From the NCBI RefSeq assembly GCF_000425545.1, contig NZ_AUDQ01000015.1, positions 1-64,000 of the forward strand: a stretch of DNA of 64,000 bases. Direction: 5' to 3'. The DNA is from Sporosarcina ureae DSM 2281. GTDB lineage: Bacteria > Bacillota > Bacilli > Bacillales_A > Planococcaceae. Both the position numbers and the translations under genes were made by a program. Positions 1-9,816 of this stretch are shown here, in pieces; position 1 is the stretch's first letter, and each line of letters begins with the position of its first letter. Under the pieces are notes generated by a model. The model was not told the DNA's origin. It saw nothing but the letters and a program-made list of their open reading frames with translations, and searched no databases.

Positions 1-186
1 AGAATGGATTATTCGGTATTAGCCCCGGTTTCCCGGAGTTATCCCCATCTGAAGGGCAGGTTGCCCACGTGTTACTCACCCGTCCGCCGCTAACTGAAGG
101 AAGCAAGCTTCCAACAGTTCGCTCGACTTGCATGTATTAGGCATGCCGCCAGCGTTCGTCCTGAGCCAGGATCAAACTCTCCATAA
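1..186 (-). rRNA. 16S ribosomal RNA, 5' end (partial)
   Basis: The reverse strand reads GGAGAGTTTGATCCTGGCTC near 165-182, the universal 8-27 region of bacterial 16S rRNA, followed by the conserved 5' domain running off the window edge. Only about the first 186 nt are present. The mature 5' end is placed at about 186 by comparison with Bacillus 16S. Five tRNA genes lie upstream in the same orientation and probably share its transcript. Confidence 0.97.
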
Positions 187-327
187 GAGAAATTCGATTA
201 GCTCGAGTTTCATTTGCTGGCATCAATTAAGATACTCATTTTGTTTATGTCATCGTTAGATGCATAAACTGTATTTCGTTAACGTTTTGCTGTTCAGTTT
301 TCAAGGTTCATTTATTCTTTAAAATAA
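187..327 (-). other. rRNA leader between tRNA-Gly and 16S
   Basis: This 141-nt AT-rich spacer holds no ORF. On the minus strand it begins with TTGAAAACTGAACAGC, a sequence type common in Bacillales rRNA spacers near processing and antitermination sites. It is inferred to be transcribed leader removed by RNase processing. No separate -35/-10 pair was recognised here, so 16S is probably read from the promoter at 1015-1043. Confidence 0.5.
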
Positions 328-401
328 TGGAGCGGGTAGGGAGAATCGAACTCCCATCATCAGCTTGGAAGGCTGAGGTTTTACCACTAAACTATACCCG
401 C
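328..401 (-). tRNA. tRNA-Gly (anticodon TCC)
   Basis: A 74-nt cloverleaf on the minus strand: acceptor GCGGGTA pairs with TACCCGC, the anticodon loop CTTCCAA gives TCC, the T-loop is GTTCGATTC, and the CCA end is encoded. Last tRNA of a five-gene cluster before 16S. Confidence 0.97.
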
Positions 402-439
402 GTATAAGTTGTAATTAAATTGTAACGGTTGAGAATGTT

Positions 440-526
<87 letters not shown>

Positions 527-604
527 TTTGTTTCAGCGACAATTACTAGTATACACCTTCAGTTTAATAAGTCAAGAACTTTCTTGAATTCTTTTTAAAA
601 TGAA

Positions 605-680
605 TGGTGAGCCGTACAGGATTCGAACCTGTGACCCTCTGATTAAAAGTCAGATGCTCTACCAACTGAGCTAACGGCTC
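605..680 (-). tRNA. tRNA-Lys (anticodon TTT)
   Basis: A 76-nt tRNA with acceptor GAGCCGT/ACGGCTC, anticodon loop CTTTTAA giving TTT, T-loop GTTCGAATC and encoded CCA. Third in the transcribed order of the cluster. Confidence 0.97.
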
Positions 681-752
681 ATGTTAAAATGAAAGGAACA
701 ATTTGTCCCAAATACCTTTGATCTCTCTAAAGCATGTACCACGCAATAGAAA

Positions 753-827
753 TGGCTGGGGTAGCTGGATTCGAACCAACGAGTGACGGAGTCAAAGTCC
801 GTTGCCTTACCGCTTGGCTATACCCCA
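753..827 (-). tRNA. tRNA-Gln (anticodon TTG)
   Basis: A 75-nt tRNA with acceptor TGGGGTA/TACCCCA, anticodon loop CTTTGAC giving TTG, and an encoded CCA. The U1-A72 pair is typical of bacterial glutamine tRNAs. Confidence 0.97.
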
Positions 828-879
828 TCAATGATAACTCGCTATCAAATCTTCAGGGATTTGTTCGTTTTATTAAAAG

Positions 880-951
880 TGACCCCTACGGGATTCGAAC
901 CCGTGATACCGCCGTGAAAGGGCGGTGTCTTAACCGCTTGACCAAGGGGCC
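880..951 (-). tRNA. tRNA-Glu (anticodon TTC), CCA not encoded
   Basis: A 72-nt tRNA with acceptor GGCCCCT/AGGGGTC, anticodon loop CTTTCAC giving TTC, and discriminator A. The following bases read CTT, so unlike the other four tRNAs in the cluster its CCA end is not encoded and must be added enzymatically. It is the first gene after the promoter at 1015-1043. Confidence 0.95.
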
Positions 952-1014
952 TTAATGGTAATGTCGGTTCAGCAAGCGAATGGTTTGTTGCGCTTGTCTT
1001 AGTCGACTTTTACT

Positions 1015-1043
1015 ATTATAGACAGGGTGTTGCCGTTCGTCAA
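1015..1043 (-). promoter_or_regulatory. Sigma-A promoter of the tRNA/rRNA transcript
   Basis: On the minus strand TTGACG (1038-1043) and TATAAT (1015-1020) are separated by exactly 17 bp. The predicted start near 1008 is about 57 nt upstream of tRNA-Glu. This is the only strong promoter seen before the tRNA-16S block. Confidence 0.85.
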
Positions 1044-1169
1044 CCTTTTTGGACAATCTTTTTTAAATAACTTTTCAATATGCCTTAAAACGTTGATATG
1101 ACAACCTTTCCGTTTATAATTTTTATAAGCTACAAAGCCGTCTTTCACTTCTTTTTATCAGATTGTATA

Positions 1170-1202
1170 AAAGGCATCCAATCGTTATGATTGAATGCCT
1201 TT
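1170..1202 (-). terminator. Terminator after sprT
   Basis: Inverted repeat with arms AAAGGCATTCAATC and GATTGGATGCCTTT, ending in TTTTAT on the minus strand, directly after the sprT stop. It separates sprT from the tRNA/rRNA promoter. Confidence 0.85.
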
Positions 1203-1208
1203 CACGCT

Positions 1209-1661
1209 TTACTTCACTTTCGAGATCTCCCCTGCACATTTTCCACAGCGATACTTCGTGCAATCCATTCTTCTGCGCCTAGGATAATCCAGCCCGCAAG
1301 CCGTACAACGATATAGATGGATGATTGTACTTTTCGCTCTACGTTCCGTAAGCGGTTTGCAATGACGGGGTGAATTTGTCTCTTTCAGTAGCTGTTTAAA
1401 ATCCGGATCCCCGTGTTTATATCCCTTTCCTTCTATATGAAGGTGATAATGACAAAGTTCATGTTTAATGATCCCGATCAATTCTTCTTCATCATGAAGT
1501 TTAATAACCAATGGGTTGATCTCTATAAAATGATTACTTAACTTGTAGCGACCACCCGTCGTCCGCAGCCTACTATTAAAAATCGCTTGATGGACAAACG
1601 GTTTGTGGAAGATTTCCAATGAGATCTGCTCAACCAGCTGCTGTAAATATTCTTCTGACAT
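1209..1661 (-). CDS. SprT-like zinc metalloprotease family protein
   Basis: 150 residues, matching B. subtilis YdcK in length and position. The HExxH zinc site lies at residues 67-71 (HELCH) with a further His at 75, and a C-terminal zinc ribbon uses Cys119, Cys122, Cys139 and Cys142. The family resembles the protease domain of Spartan, but the substrate of bacterial members is unclear. An AAAGGAGAG Shine-Dalgarno precedes the ATG. It lies 14 nt after tex and is probably cotranscribed with it. Family assignment is firm; physiological role is not. Confidence 0.9.
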   Translation of the reverse strand: MSEEYLQQLVEQISLEIFHKPFVHQAIFNSRLRTTGGRYKLSNHFIEINPLVIKLHDEEELIGIIKHELCHYHLHIEGKGYKHGDPDFKQLLKETNSPRHCKPLTERRAKSTIIHLYRCTACGLDYPRRRRMDCTKYRCGKCAGEISKVK

Positions 1662-1675
1662 GCTGATTCTCTCCT

Positions 1676-3838
1676 TTATTTCTTAAGAGGAAGCATAGAT
1701 AATGCGATTCGCCCTTTTTGACGATCGACAGAATCAATCCATACAGTAACAATATCACCGGATGCAACTACGTCTAATGGATGTTTCACATAACCTTTTT
1801 TCATTTTGGAGATGTGCACTAACCCATCTTCTGATACGCCAATGTCTACAAATGCACCGAAATCCACTACGTTGCGCACTGTTCCTTGCATTTCCATTCC
1901 TTCATATACATCTTTGATATCAAGTACATCTGCTTTTAATAAAGGTTGCGGGTAATCATCTCGCGGGTCGCGATTCGGACGCTGCAATGTTTGGATAATA
2001 TCTTGCAATGTTATTTCTCCTACGTCCAGCTGCGCAGCAAGTTGCGGGATATCGACGTGTTCGAGAGCAGCCGTTGCTCCTTCTGTTCCAAGCTGTGATT
2101 TGTCGAGTTGCAATTCTTTCAATACAGCTTCTGCCACTTTATAACTCTCTGGGTGAATGCCTGTCGAGTCGAAGCGCTCTGTTGATTCTGGTATACGCAA
2201 GAAGCCAATTGCCTGTTCGTAAGTTTTCGCACCGAGTCTTGGTACCTTTTTCAGCTCTGTACGTTTTGTGAACTTACCTGCTTCATCTCTTGCTTTAACA
2301 ATGTTCTCCGCAACGGCTTTTGACAGACCCGACACATACTGTAACAGCGAAGAGGAAGCGGTATTGACATTAACCCCCACTCGGTTCACCGCTGTTTCCA
2401 CAACAAATGAAAGTGATTCGGTCAGATTTTTTTTCGCAACGTCATGCTGGTATTGTCCCACGCCGATAGATTCAGGATCAATTTTAACAAGTTCAGACAA
2501 CGGATCTTGCAGTCTTCGTGCGATGGATACAGCACTCCTTTGCTCTACCTGCAAGTCTGGGAATTCTTCTCGTGCTTTTGCAGATGCTGAATAGACACTC
2601 GCACCTGCTTCATTGACAATTACATAGGAAATCGGCTCGTCCACTTCTTTAATTAGATCGACGATGAACTTTTCTGTCTCACGGGAAGCAGTTCCATTAC
2701 CAATCGCGATAATGGATATTGGATATTTATTTAATAAATCGCGTAGTACTTTTTTTGATGCCTCTTTTTGTGGCTTTGGTGGATGGGGATAGATGACAGA
2801 GATATCATGTAACTTTCCTGTTTCATCCACTACCGCAAGTTTACACCCTGTTCTAAATGCAGGGTCTACACCAAGTACTGTTCTACCTTTCAATGGTGGT
2901 TGTAATAAAAGGCTACGCAGGTTTTCCGAAAACACATGAATTGCCTGCGTTTCTGCTTTTTCGGTTAACGTCGTTCGTACTTCTCTTTCTATCGAAGGCG
3001 CAATTAACCGTTTAAAAGAATCCTCTAACGCTTCTTTAATATACGTTGCAGATGAAGAAGGGTGTCGTTTTAGATACACACGCTCGAGATCTCCAATGAC
3101 ACGATCTGCTGGGAAACTTACCCCCACACGCAATACATCTTCTTTTTCTCCCCGATTAATCGCTAAAACGCGGTGAGGCACGATTTTACTGAGTGGCTCT
3201 TCATATTCGTAGTAGTTTTCAAAAACTTTCCGCTCATCTTCTGCACCTTTTTTAATAGTAGCTGTTAATTTCCCAGATGCCCATGTGATTTTACGGATTT
3301 TCTCTCGTATTGTTGCGTCTTCCGATACTCTCTCCGCAATGATGAACTTAGCACCTTCTAACGCATCCTCTACGGTAAGGATTTCTTTTTCAATATTGAT
3401 ATAGGCTTGTGCTGCAGAATCAATGTTCTCGGATGACTGTTGCATTAATTGATCAGCGAGAGGTTCCAAGCCTTTTTCAATCGCAATCATTGCTTTAGTA
3501 CGTCGTTTCTGTTTATAAGGGCGATACAAGTCCTCGATTCGCTGCAATACAGTTGCACGTTCAATCTCTGCCTTTAACGTATCATCCAACTTTCCTTGTT
3601 CATCGATTAAACGCAGAACTTCTTCTTTTCGCTGTTCAAGCGACTTTATATAATGATAAGCATCTTCAATATCCTTGATTTGTACTTCATCGAGCGAGCC
3701 AGTTGCTTCCTTCCGGTACCGCGCAATAAAAGGTACAGTGTTGCCTTCCTCTAATAGTGCGATGACACTTGCCGTTTGGTGCTTACTAACTCCCGCACGA
3801 CTTGCTGTTGCTTCCATATAATCTTTTGACAATTCCAT
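1676..3838 (-). CDS. tex: Tex family RNA-binding transcription accessory protein
   Basis: 720 residues with the Tex order: N-terminal helical domain, YqgF/RuvX-like fold (DPAFRTGCK), helix-hairpin-helix region and a C-terminal S1 domain (about 645-720, DFGAFVDIG). Tex proteins bind nucleic acid and influence transcription; B. subtilis YdcI (719 aa) occupies the same position. The longest ORF starts 25 codons upstream, but the ATG at 3838 follows a GGGGAAAGGG Shine-Dalgarno and begins MELSKDYMEA. A TGCTATTAT extended -10 lies just upstream, so tex and sprT may have their own promoter beyond the rsbX terminator. Confidence 0.95.
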   Translation of the reverse strand: MELSKDYMEATASRAGVSKHQTASVIALLEEGNTVPFIARYRKEATGSLDEVQIKDIEDAYHYIKSLEQRKEEVLRLIDEQGKLDDTLKAEIERATVLQRIEDLYRPYKQKRRTKAMIAIEKGLEPLADQLMQQSSENIDSAAQAYINIEKEILTVEDALEGAKFIIAERVSEDATIREKIRKITWASGKLTATIKKGAEDERKVFENYYEYEEPLSKIVPHRVLAINRGEKEDVLRVGVSFPADRVIGDLERVYLKRHPSSSATYIKEALEDSFKRLIAPSIEREVRTTLTEKAETQAIHVFSENLRSLLLQPPLKGRTVLGVDPAFRTGCKLAVVDETGKLHDISVIYPHPPKPQKEASKKVLRDLLNKYPISIIAIGNGTASRETEKFIVDLIKEVDEPISYVIVNEAGASVYSASAKAREEFPDLQVEQRSAVSIARRLQDPLSELVKIDPESIGVGQYQHDVAKKNLTESLSFVVETAVNRVGVNVNTASSSLLQYVSGLSKAVAENIVKARDEAGKFTKRTELKKVPRLGAKTYEQAIGFLRIPESTERFDSTGIHPESYKVAEAVLKELQLDKSQLGTEGATAALEHVDIPQLAAQLDVGEITLQDIIQTLQRPNRDPRDDYPQPLLKADVLDIKDVYEGMEMQGTVRNVVDFGAFVDIGVSEDGLVHISKMKKGYVKHPLDVVASGDIVTVWIDSVDRQKGRIALSMLPLKK

Positions 3839-3911
3839 CACCCTTTCCCCTTTCCATATAATAGCATGTTTCCAATACGCTTTCCTTCTGCAACTATTTA
3901 TTTTCAAACAC

Positions 3912-3943
3912 AAAAAAGCCGCTTCAACCTAATGAAGCAGGCT
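3912..3943 (-). terminator. Terminator at the 3' end of the sigB operon
   Basis: On the minus strand GCCTGCTTCA pairs with TGAAGCGGC, followed by TTTTTT. The hairpin overlaps the last codons of rsbX, so it ends the rsb-sigB transcript before tex. Confidence 0.8.
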
Positions 3944-4524
3944 AGCTGCGATGAATGTTGCATCGTCGTCATCTTCAATCGTCCGTTCAACCTTTTTATA
4001 CAATTGATACGGAGTGGAGTTTTCTTGTAAGTACTTTTTAGGACTTCGCAAATTCACACCGTCAGAATGAAGAAAGAACCGATCATTCTTATTATAAGGG
4101 TATCTTTGTGTACGAGGCGATTGGGGTCTTCCGGACAGATAGCCCATTACTGGTAAGGGATAAATCATCTGACCATTGGATTGTAGAATATAGATCCGGA
4201 TGTTACCGACACAACTATATTCTATGGTCTGCTGTTTAAAATACACTTTTACAATCCCTACTGCCGCTCCGCGTTTATGCAACATTTGTTTATTGCAACG
4301 CAGTAACAAATCGTCAGGTGATTCATGATGATACATCTGTAAGACCTGTGGAATAATTTCAGCCGATTCTTTTGCTTCTGTTCCACTGCCTAAACCGTCT
4401 GCAATAGCACAAATAAAATAATCTTCTTCTGAATGAATGTAGTATGCATCCCCTGAATCTTTATTACCCTTTTTAGACTGTTGATATATATATGCCTCTA
4501 CATAGTCATTCTCAAAAGTCTCCA

Positions 4525-4525
<1 letters not shown>
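3929..4525 (-). CDS. rsbX: RsbX, PP2C-type serine phosphatase
   Basis: 198 residues (B. subtilis RsbX 199). The PP2C fold is visible from the DGLGSGTEA segment and a late HSDGV motif. RsbX dephosphorylates RsbS and RsbR after stress, resetting the stressosome so that RsbT is recaptured. The start is GTG at 4525, sharing one base with the sigB stop (TAGTG), which indicates translational coupling. It is the last gene before an intrinsic terminator. Confidence 0.93.
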
Positions 4526-5744
<1,219 letters not shown>

Positions 5745-5758
<14 letters not shown>

Positions 5759-6086
5759 TATCTTCGCCACCTTTAGATTGTTCAATCTCCATAATGTCAC
5801 TGAGGCCCGTAATTTCAAACAATCGGTAAAGGCGTTGGTTTAGTCCTTTAATAACTAATTTCCCGTTATGCGCTTTTACTTCTTTATAGAATCCGACAAA
5901 TATGCCTAAACCTGTACTGTCCATATAATTTACTTCAGATAAGTCTAATTCCACTTCGATTCCTTCTACTAACTCTAAAGTAGCCAAATGTTCTTTCAAT
6001 TTTGGCGCTGTATATATATCGATTTCTCCGATAACTTTAAAATTATGTACGAGATCTTTATCAACTTGCTCAACTTGTAAATTCAT
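5745..6086 (-). CDS. rsbV: RsbV anti-anti-sigma factor
   Basis: 113-residue STAS protein. The phosphorylated serine is Ser57 in MDSTGLG (Ser56 in B. subtilis). Dephosphorylated RsbV binds RsbW and frees SigB; RsbW phosphorylates it and RsbU dephosphorylates it. A sigma-B promoter lies immediately upstream at 6162-6186, so rsbV-rsbW-sigB-rsbX is autoinduced. A GGGGTGG Shine-Dalgarno precedes the ATG. Confidence 0.96.
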
Positions 6087-6161
6087 TTCGCCACCCCGAT
6101 CGCTTTCTCTATTTTCTATGAATGTATAGCATAGTTATATCCACTACACACTCATTGTTTT

Positions 6162-6186
6162 ATACCCATTCTTAGACTTCTTAAAC
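6162..6186 (-). promoter_or_regulatory. Sigma-B promoter of rsbV-rsbW-sigB-rsbX
   Basis: On the minus strand GTTTAA (6181-6186) and GGGTAT (6162-6167) are separated by 13 bp. Both hexamers match the B. subtilis sigma-B consensus and the position equals the autoregulatory promoter of that operon. It sits in the 102-nt gap between rsbU and rsbV. Confidence 0.92.
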
Positions 6187-6188
6187 CT

Positions 6189-7193
6189 TCAATTTGTTTT
6201 TTTCAAAATCACAAGTGTGAAGTCATCGTGCAGTTCATAATTCTGCATTTTAGATAGCTCATTAAATAAATAGTCAACCATTGCTTGTGCACTTTCCAAA
6301 CGTACTTCGTGCAATAGATTCTCTATAACATCCATTTCAATGAAGCCTTTATCTGTTCTAGTTTCCGTTACACCATCCGTCATAATCGCAATAAAGTCAT
6401 TTTCTTCGAGACGCACAGTACGTTCTTCATACACCGCTTCTGCTTGAACGCCAAGTAACAGACCTTTACTTTCTAGCAAACTGTACGAATCTTCAGAAGC
6501 ACGATAAAAGAGAGCGGGCTCATGCCCAGCTGAAGAATAACGGAATACCGAGTTTTCTGTATCGTATTTTCCATAAAACATAGAAATGAACATAGAATCA
6601 GCAATGCTTTGCTCCACCATTTTATTGATAAAGCTCAATACTTCAAAAGGACTTCTTTTCTCATACCGCAAGCTATCCATGCCAAACTTCACCATGGACA
6701 TATGCATAGCTGCAGACATGCCTTTGCCGATAATATCGGCAACCGCCAAGCAAACTTCTTGTTCAGTTTCTTTTAGAAAGTATACATAATCACCGTTCAT
6801 TTGCTTCGATGGCTTGGAGATCCAACCTATATCCAGACCCTCCAACATAGGAGTTGTTGTTTGTAGCAAAGTACTTTGTACTCTCACCGCAATATCCATC
6901 TCTGTTTGAATGACTTCTTGTTTGCGGATTAAGCTCTGGTGTTCTTTTAGCGCTAGTCCATAATGAATCATCATTTCAATTAAAAAATCGAAAGATACGC
7001 TGACATCGGCCGGCATATCTTTAATCAGTTCTTCAATAGACGTTTTATGAATACTGATGACATCTTCCGGCGCGATATTCTTTTCTATGAAGCTGCGGCT
7101 GAATTGCTGTCCCAAATAGAGAGCTTCTTCCCCTTTGGAGTGCAGATAATTCTCCAGCATTTGCTTATACTGCCTACCCGCCTCTTGTGGCAA
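6189..7193 (-). CDS. rsbU: RsbU, PP2C phosphatase for RsbV-P
   Basis: 334 residues (B. subtilis 335): an N-terminal helical RsbT-binding domain (about 1-85), then a PPM phosphatase domain with GDYVYF, ADIIGKGMSAA, SAGHEPALF, MTDGVTE and DDFTLVIL motifs. RsbT binding activates RsbU, which dephosphorylates RsbV and switches on SigB. The start is TTG at 7193 with GGAG 10 nt upstream, 13 nt after the rsbT stop. Confidence 0.95.
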   Translation of the reverse strand: MPQEAGRQYKQMLENYLHSKGEEALYLGQQFSRSFIEKNIAPEDVISIHKTSIEELIKDMPADVSVSFDFLIEMMIHYGLALKEHQSLIRKQEVIQTEMDIAVRVQSTLLQTTTPMLEGLDIGWISKPSKQMNGDYVYFLKETEQEVCLAVADIIGKGMSAAMHMSMVKFGMDSLRYEKRSPFEVLSFINKMVEQSIADSMFISMFYGKYDTENSVFRYSSAGHEPALFYRASEDSYSLLESKGLLLGVQAEAVYEERTVRLEENDFIAIMTDGVTETRTDKGFIEMDVIENLLHEVRLESAQAMVDYLFNELSKMQNYELHDDFTLVILKKTN

Positions 7194-7206
7194 TACCCTT
7201 CAACTC

Positions 7207-7608
7207 CTAGTGCAACCATTTAGTCGCTGTAATAGTGGTACCTACGCCCACTTCTGTTTCTACACGAAAATCATCCATCAATCGTTTGACTCCTGGCATT
7301 CCTGCACCTAGCCCTCCAGACGTCGTGTATCCATCTGTCATAACTTTTTGTAAATCAGAAATTCCCGGTCCTTCATCGGTAGCGGTAATTAGTAATCCCA
7401 CCCGTACACCTACTGTAATAGGCACAATTTCGATTCGACCTTTTCCTGCGTAAAGATATATGTTTCTTGCTAATTCACTAATGGCAGTCGTAATTCTAGC
7501 TTGGTCGACTGTCCCAAAACCCGTACTTTTCGCCTCATTACGTCCTAATTGTCTAGCAGCAACAATATCCCATTCTGTCTTGATCTCTATAGAAGACCTG
7601 TGTTCCAT
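7207..7608 (-). CDS. rsbT: RsbT, switch kinase of the stressosome
   Basis: 133 residues, the same length as B. subtilis RsbT. GHKL kinase signatures are present: SELARNIYLYAG N-box, TDEGPGI G1 box and GLGAGMPGVKRL lid. RsbT phosphorylates RsbS and RsbR on stress, leaves the stressosome and activates RsbU. A GGAGG Shine-Dalgarno sits in the sequence just downstream of a short tandem repeat at the rsbS end. Confidence 0.96.
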   Translation of the reverse strand: MEHRSSIEIKTEWDIVAARQLGRNEAKSTGFGTVDQARITTAISELARNIYLYAGKGRIEIVPITVGVRVGLLITATDEGPGISDLQKVMTDGYTTSGGLGAGMPGVKRLMDDFRVETEVGVGTTITATKWLH

Positions 7609-7622
7609 GGTCAGGCCTCCAA

Positions 7623-7670
7623 TTCTCTAGTCAATTTCTCTAGTCAATTTCTCTAGCCCATTCTCTAGAT
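7623..7670 (-). repeat. Short 13-bp tandem repeat across the rsbS stop codon
   Basis: TTCTCTAG recurs at 7623, 7636, 7649 and 7661, with spacings of 13, 13 and 12 bp. The first two complete units (TTCTCTAGTCAAT) are identical. The repeat covers the last codons and stop of rsbS and runs into the rsbT upstream region. Confidence 0.85.
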
Positions 7671-7986
7671 CTAATGCAGTTGTCACGTTCTCTAAACGGA
7701 TGCCTAATTCAATTAGCGTGATAGCTACAGATGGTTGAATACCTGTGATAACAACTTTCGCACCCATTAGACTTGTCATATGAATAACATCTCCAAGTAC
7801 TTTAGCGATGAATGAATCAATAAAGTCGATTGGCGTCAAATCAATCACAACGCCTCGTGCAGACGTTTTATGCAGTTGATTCAATAAATCTTCTTGGAAT
7901 TGTAATGCTGTCTGATCGTCAAGCTCTACTTGAATAGATACAATCAATGTGTCTTTTAGCTTTAGAATCGGGATTCGCATCTTCAT
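7627..7986 (-). CDS. rsbS: RsbS, stressosome scaffold STAS protein
   Basis: 119 residues from ATG 7986, preceded by GGAGGAGG at 9 nt; a longer ORF start at 8007 lies inside rsbR. A single STAS domain carries the phosphorylated serine Ser58 in [12 protein letters not shown] (Ser59 in B. subtilis). RsbS forms the stressosome core with RsbR and sequesters RsbT. The C-terminus [10 protein letters not shown] and stop lie inside a 13-bp tandem repeat, so the tail may have been reshaped by repeat slippage. Confidence 0.95.
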   Translation of the reverse strand: MKMRIPILKLKDTLIVSIQVELDDQTALQFQEDLLNQLHKTSARGVVIDLTPIDFIDSFIAKVLGDVIHMTSLMGAKVVITGIQPSVAITLIELGIRLENVTTALDLENGLEKLTREID

Positions 7987-7987
7987 A

Positions 7988-8815
7988 CTACATTTCCTCC
8001 TCCACAATTGTTCGACCTGTCATTTCAAGCGCCTTTTGCATACCTCTGCGTAACGTGCTAGTCGTCGAGAAATCTGTAAGATTAATGCCAAGCGTTACAA
8101 TAGTTTGCGCAATTTCCGGACGAATACCGACTAGCATACATTTTGCACCTACTAAACGAACAGCATCTGCCGCCTGGATGATATGATGTGCAACCATCGT
8201 GTCTACTACTGGAACACCTGTAATATCAAGTAATACGACTTCAGCTCGCTGCTTGACAACGCCTTCCAATAAATTCTCCATGATCAATTTCGCACGTTCC
8301 GTATCGATTGTACCGACTAACGGCATGACAGATATCTTGTCGAAAACAGGAATTAATGAAGCCGATAGTTCTTGCAATGCAATCTTCTGCAAAATATCCG
8401 TACGTTCCCACTTTGTGGAGTATTCTTCAATAATGCTTTCTCTTAACGGATTGATCCAGTTCGAGAAGATGTTAATCCCTTCGCGTAAGTTAGACTCTTG
8501 TAAAATCCCCGTTTCAAAGAATAGATTATATACGACAGAAGAAAACGTATCAATTGCCCGATTGATGAATTTAATAGACCATCCAAAATGAATGATTTTT
8601 TCCGTGAACTCATCCAAACGTGCCTTGTCCACTGTATCGCGGTACGTTAGATTGGATGTCATCAGTTCTGTAAACTCCCTACTAGTTGTTGCTACTACAG
8701 GCGCTGGCATTAATTCCAGAAAACGTTCATCTGCGTTCTCTTTCATCTCCTCTACCCAACGCGTCGTAATTGTATCTATATTTTCAACTATACCTTTTCT
8801 CATGACTTCGTTCAT
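7988..8815 (-). CDS. rsbR: RsbR, stressosome sensor co-antagonist
   Basis: 275 residues (B. subtilis RsbRA 274): an N-terminal non-heme globin-like sensor domain (about 1-140) and a C-terminal STAS domain. The phosphorylated threonines are conserved: Thr172 (TIDTERAK) and Thr206 ([11 protein letters not shown]). It builds the stressosome turret with RsbS. First gene of the rsb operon, after the mazF terminator; its sigma-A promoter could not be identified with confidence. Confidence 0.95.
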   Translation of the reverse strand: MNEVMRKGIVENIDTITTRWVEEMKENADERFLELMPAPVVATTSREFTELMTSNLTYRDTVDKARLDEFTEKIIHFGWSIKFINRAIDTFSSVVYNLFFETGILQESNLREGINIFSNWINPLRESIIEEYSTKWERTDILQKIALQELSASLIPVFDKISVMPLVGTIDTERAKLIMENLLEGVVKQRAEVVLLDITGVPVVDTMVAHHIIQAADAVRLVGAKCMLVGIRPEIAQTIVTLGINLTDFSTTSTLRRGMQKALEMTGRTIVEEEM

Positions 8816-8910
8816 CGTTATTTGTTCCTCCCTACATCTTCAGTTATCTCCATTGTATCGAATTTCGCTGCAAACTACATGTATTTTGTCGTTTTTTTCG
8901 AATTTACTAT

Positions 8911-8944
8911 AAAAAAACACTATAACCAATTGGCTATAGTGTTT
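8911..8944 (-). terminator. Terminator between mazF and rsbR
   Basis: A near-perfect stem with arms AAACACTATA and TATAGTGTTT and a CCAATTGG palindromic core, followed by TTTTTTT on the minus strand. It separates the alr-mazEF region from the rsb operon, though some read-through may occur. Confidence 0.88.
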
Positions 8945-9000
8945 CAAGCAGCCATTAGTTACTGGCGCCATCCGCAATAAAATTTGTTGGAATATGTATG

Positions 9001-9351
9001 CTAAAATTTAATAAGTCCGAAGCTTACTTGTAACGCTTCGTCGACTTGTTTCATTAACGCATCGTCTAAGTGAGTTATTTTGTCTGTAAGCCTTGACTTG
9101 TCGATTGTGCGGACTTGCTCGAGCAGGATGACTGAATCCCGCTCGAATCCATGCCGGGCCGCAGTAATTTCGACATGTGTCGGCAATTTTGCTTTTTGAA
9201 TTTGTGCAGTAATGGCTGCTACAATCACTGTGGGACTGAATCGGTTACCAATATCATTTTGGATGATCAGTACCGGCCTAGTCCCACCCTGTTCAGAACC
9301 GACTACAGGTGACAAATCTGCAAAAAAGACGTCTCCGCGTTTAATTGCCAA
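9001..9351 (-). CDS. mazF: MazF/EndoA-type mRNA interferase toxin
   Basis: 116 residues, same length as B. subtilis NdoA and nearly identical in the core ([30 protein letters not shown]). It is a ribosome-independent endoribonuclease; B. subtilis EndoA cuts at UACAU. The antitoxin gene ends 4 nt upstream. The position between alr and rsbR is conserved across Bacillales. Confidence 0.96.
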   Translation of the reverse strand: MAIKRGDVFFADLSPVVGSEQGGTRPVLIIQNDIGNRFSPTVIVAAITAQIQKAKLPTHVEITAARHGFERDSVILLEQVRTIDKSRLTDKITHLDDALMKQVDEALQVSFGLIKF

Positions 9352-9355
9352 CTTT

Positions 9356-9637
9356 TCATCCTCCGCTGACGCAACGTTCTACGGTATGCTGAGCTTCAAA
9401 TTCCGCATATAAACATTCTGCCGCTATGTTGAGGTTGATTTGCGACATTTCCACATAACCTCTTATCATGGCTTCACGTAATAAGGAAGCTTCACCATGT
9501 TCGATATGTTTCACATCTGTCGTATAAACGAAATCTTCTTGCACTTGCTCCCATTGAAAGATTGCGTCTTCATTTTGCTGTTGCAATCTGGTTGAGGCTA
9601 TACTAAGTATTCTTTTATCGTTTTTATCCGTACGCAA
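9356..9637 (-). CDS. mazE: MazE/EndoAI-type antitoxin, diverged N-terminal half
   Basis: 93 residues from a TTG at 9637 placed 8 nt after GGAGG, giving exactly the length of B. subtilis YdcD; the longer ATG ORF at 9661 starts ahead of this ribosome site. The C-terminal toxin-binding half ([27 protein letters not shown]) is well conserved, but the N-terminal ribbon-helix-helix half is not: the usual KISLP strand and NELI helix signatures are absent, although length stays co-linear without a frameshift. It should still neutralise MazF; DNA binding is uncertain. Confidence 0.85.
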   Translation of the reverse strand: MRTDKNDKRILSIASTRLQQQNEDAIFQWEQVQEDFVYTTDVKHIEHGEASLLREAMIRGYVEMSQINLNIAAECLYAEFEAQHTVERCVSGG

Positions 9638-9816
9638 ATCGAGCACCTCCGACAAACCCATCCCTCTATTTCTATATCAATTCTATCTTACCACTTATAT
9701 TGGAATATGAAAAGACAAGGTTTGAAGTGTTTTGACAAGAAATACTAGTTTCGTCAGTAGAATGTCGAATTGAATGATCGTTGCGTCATATATTCCAATA
9801 GATAGTTTCGACTTTT

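Noticed and set aside
734..955. 73-residue ORF over the tRNA-Gln and tRNA-Glu genes
   Set aside because: It lies on the opposite strand over two perfect tRNA cloverleaves and has no ribosome site.
9356..9661. Frameshifted mazE
   Set aside because: Other frames were read and carry stops; length and C-terminus are co-linear with MazE, so divergence rather than frameshift.
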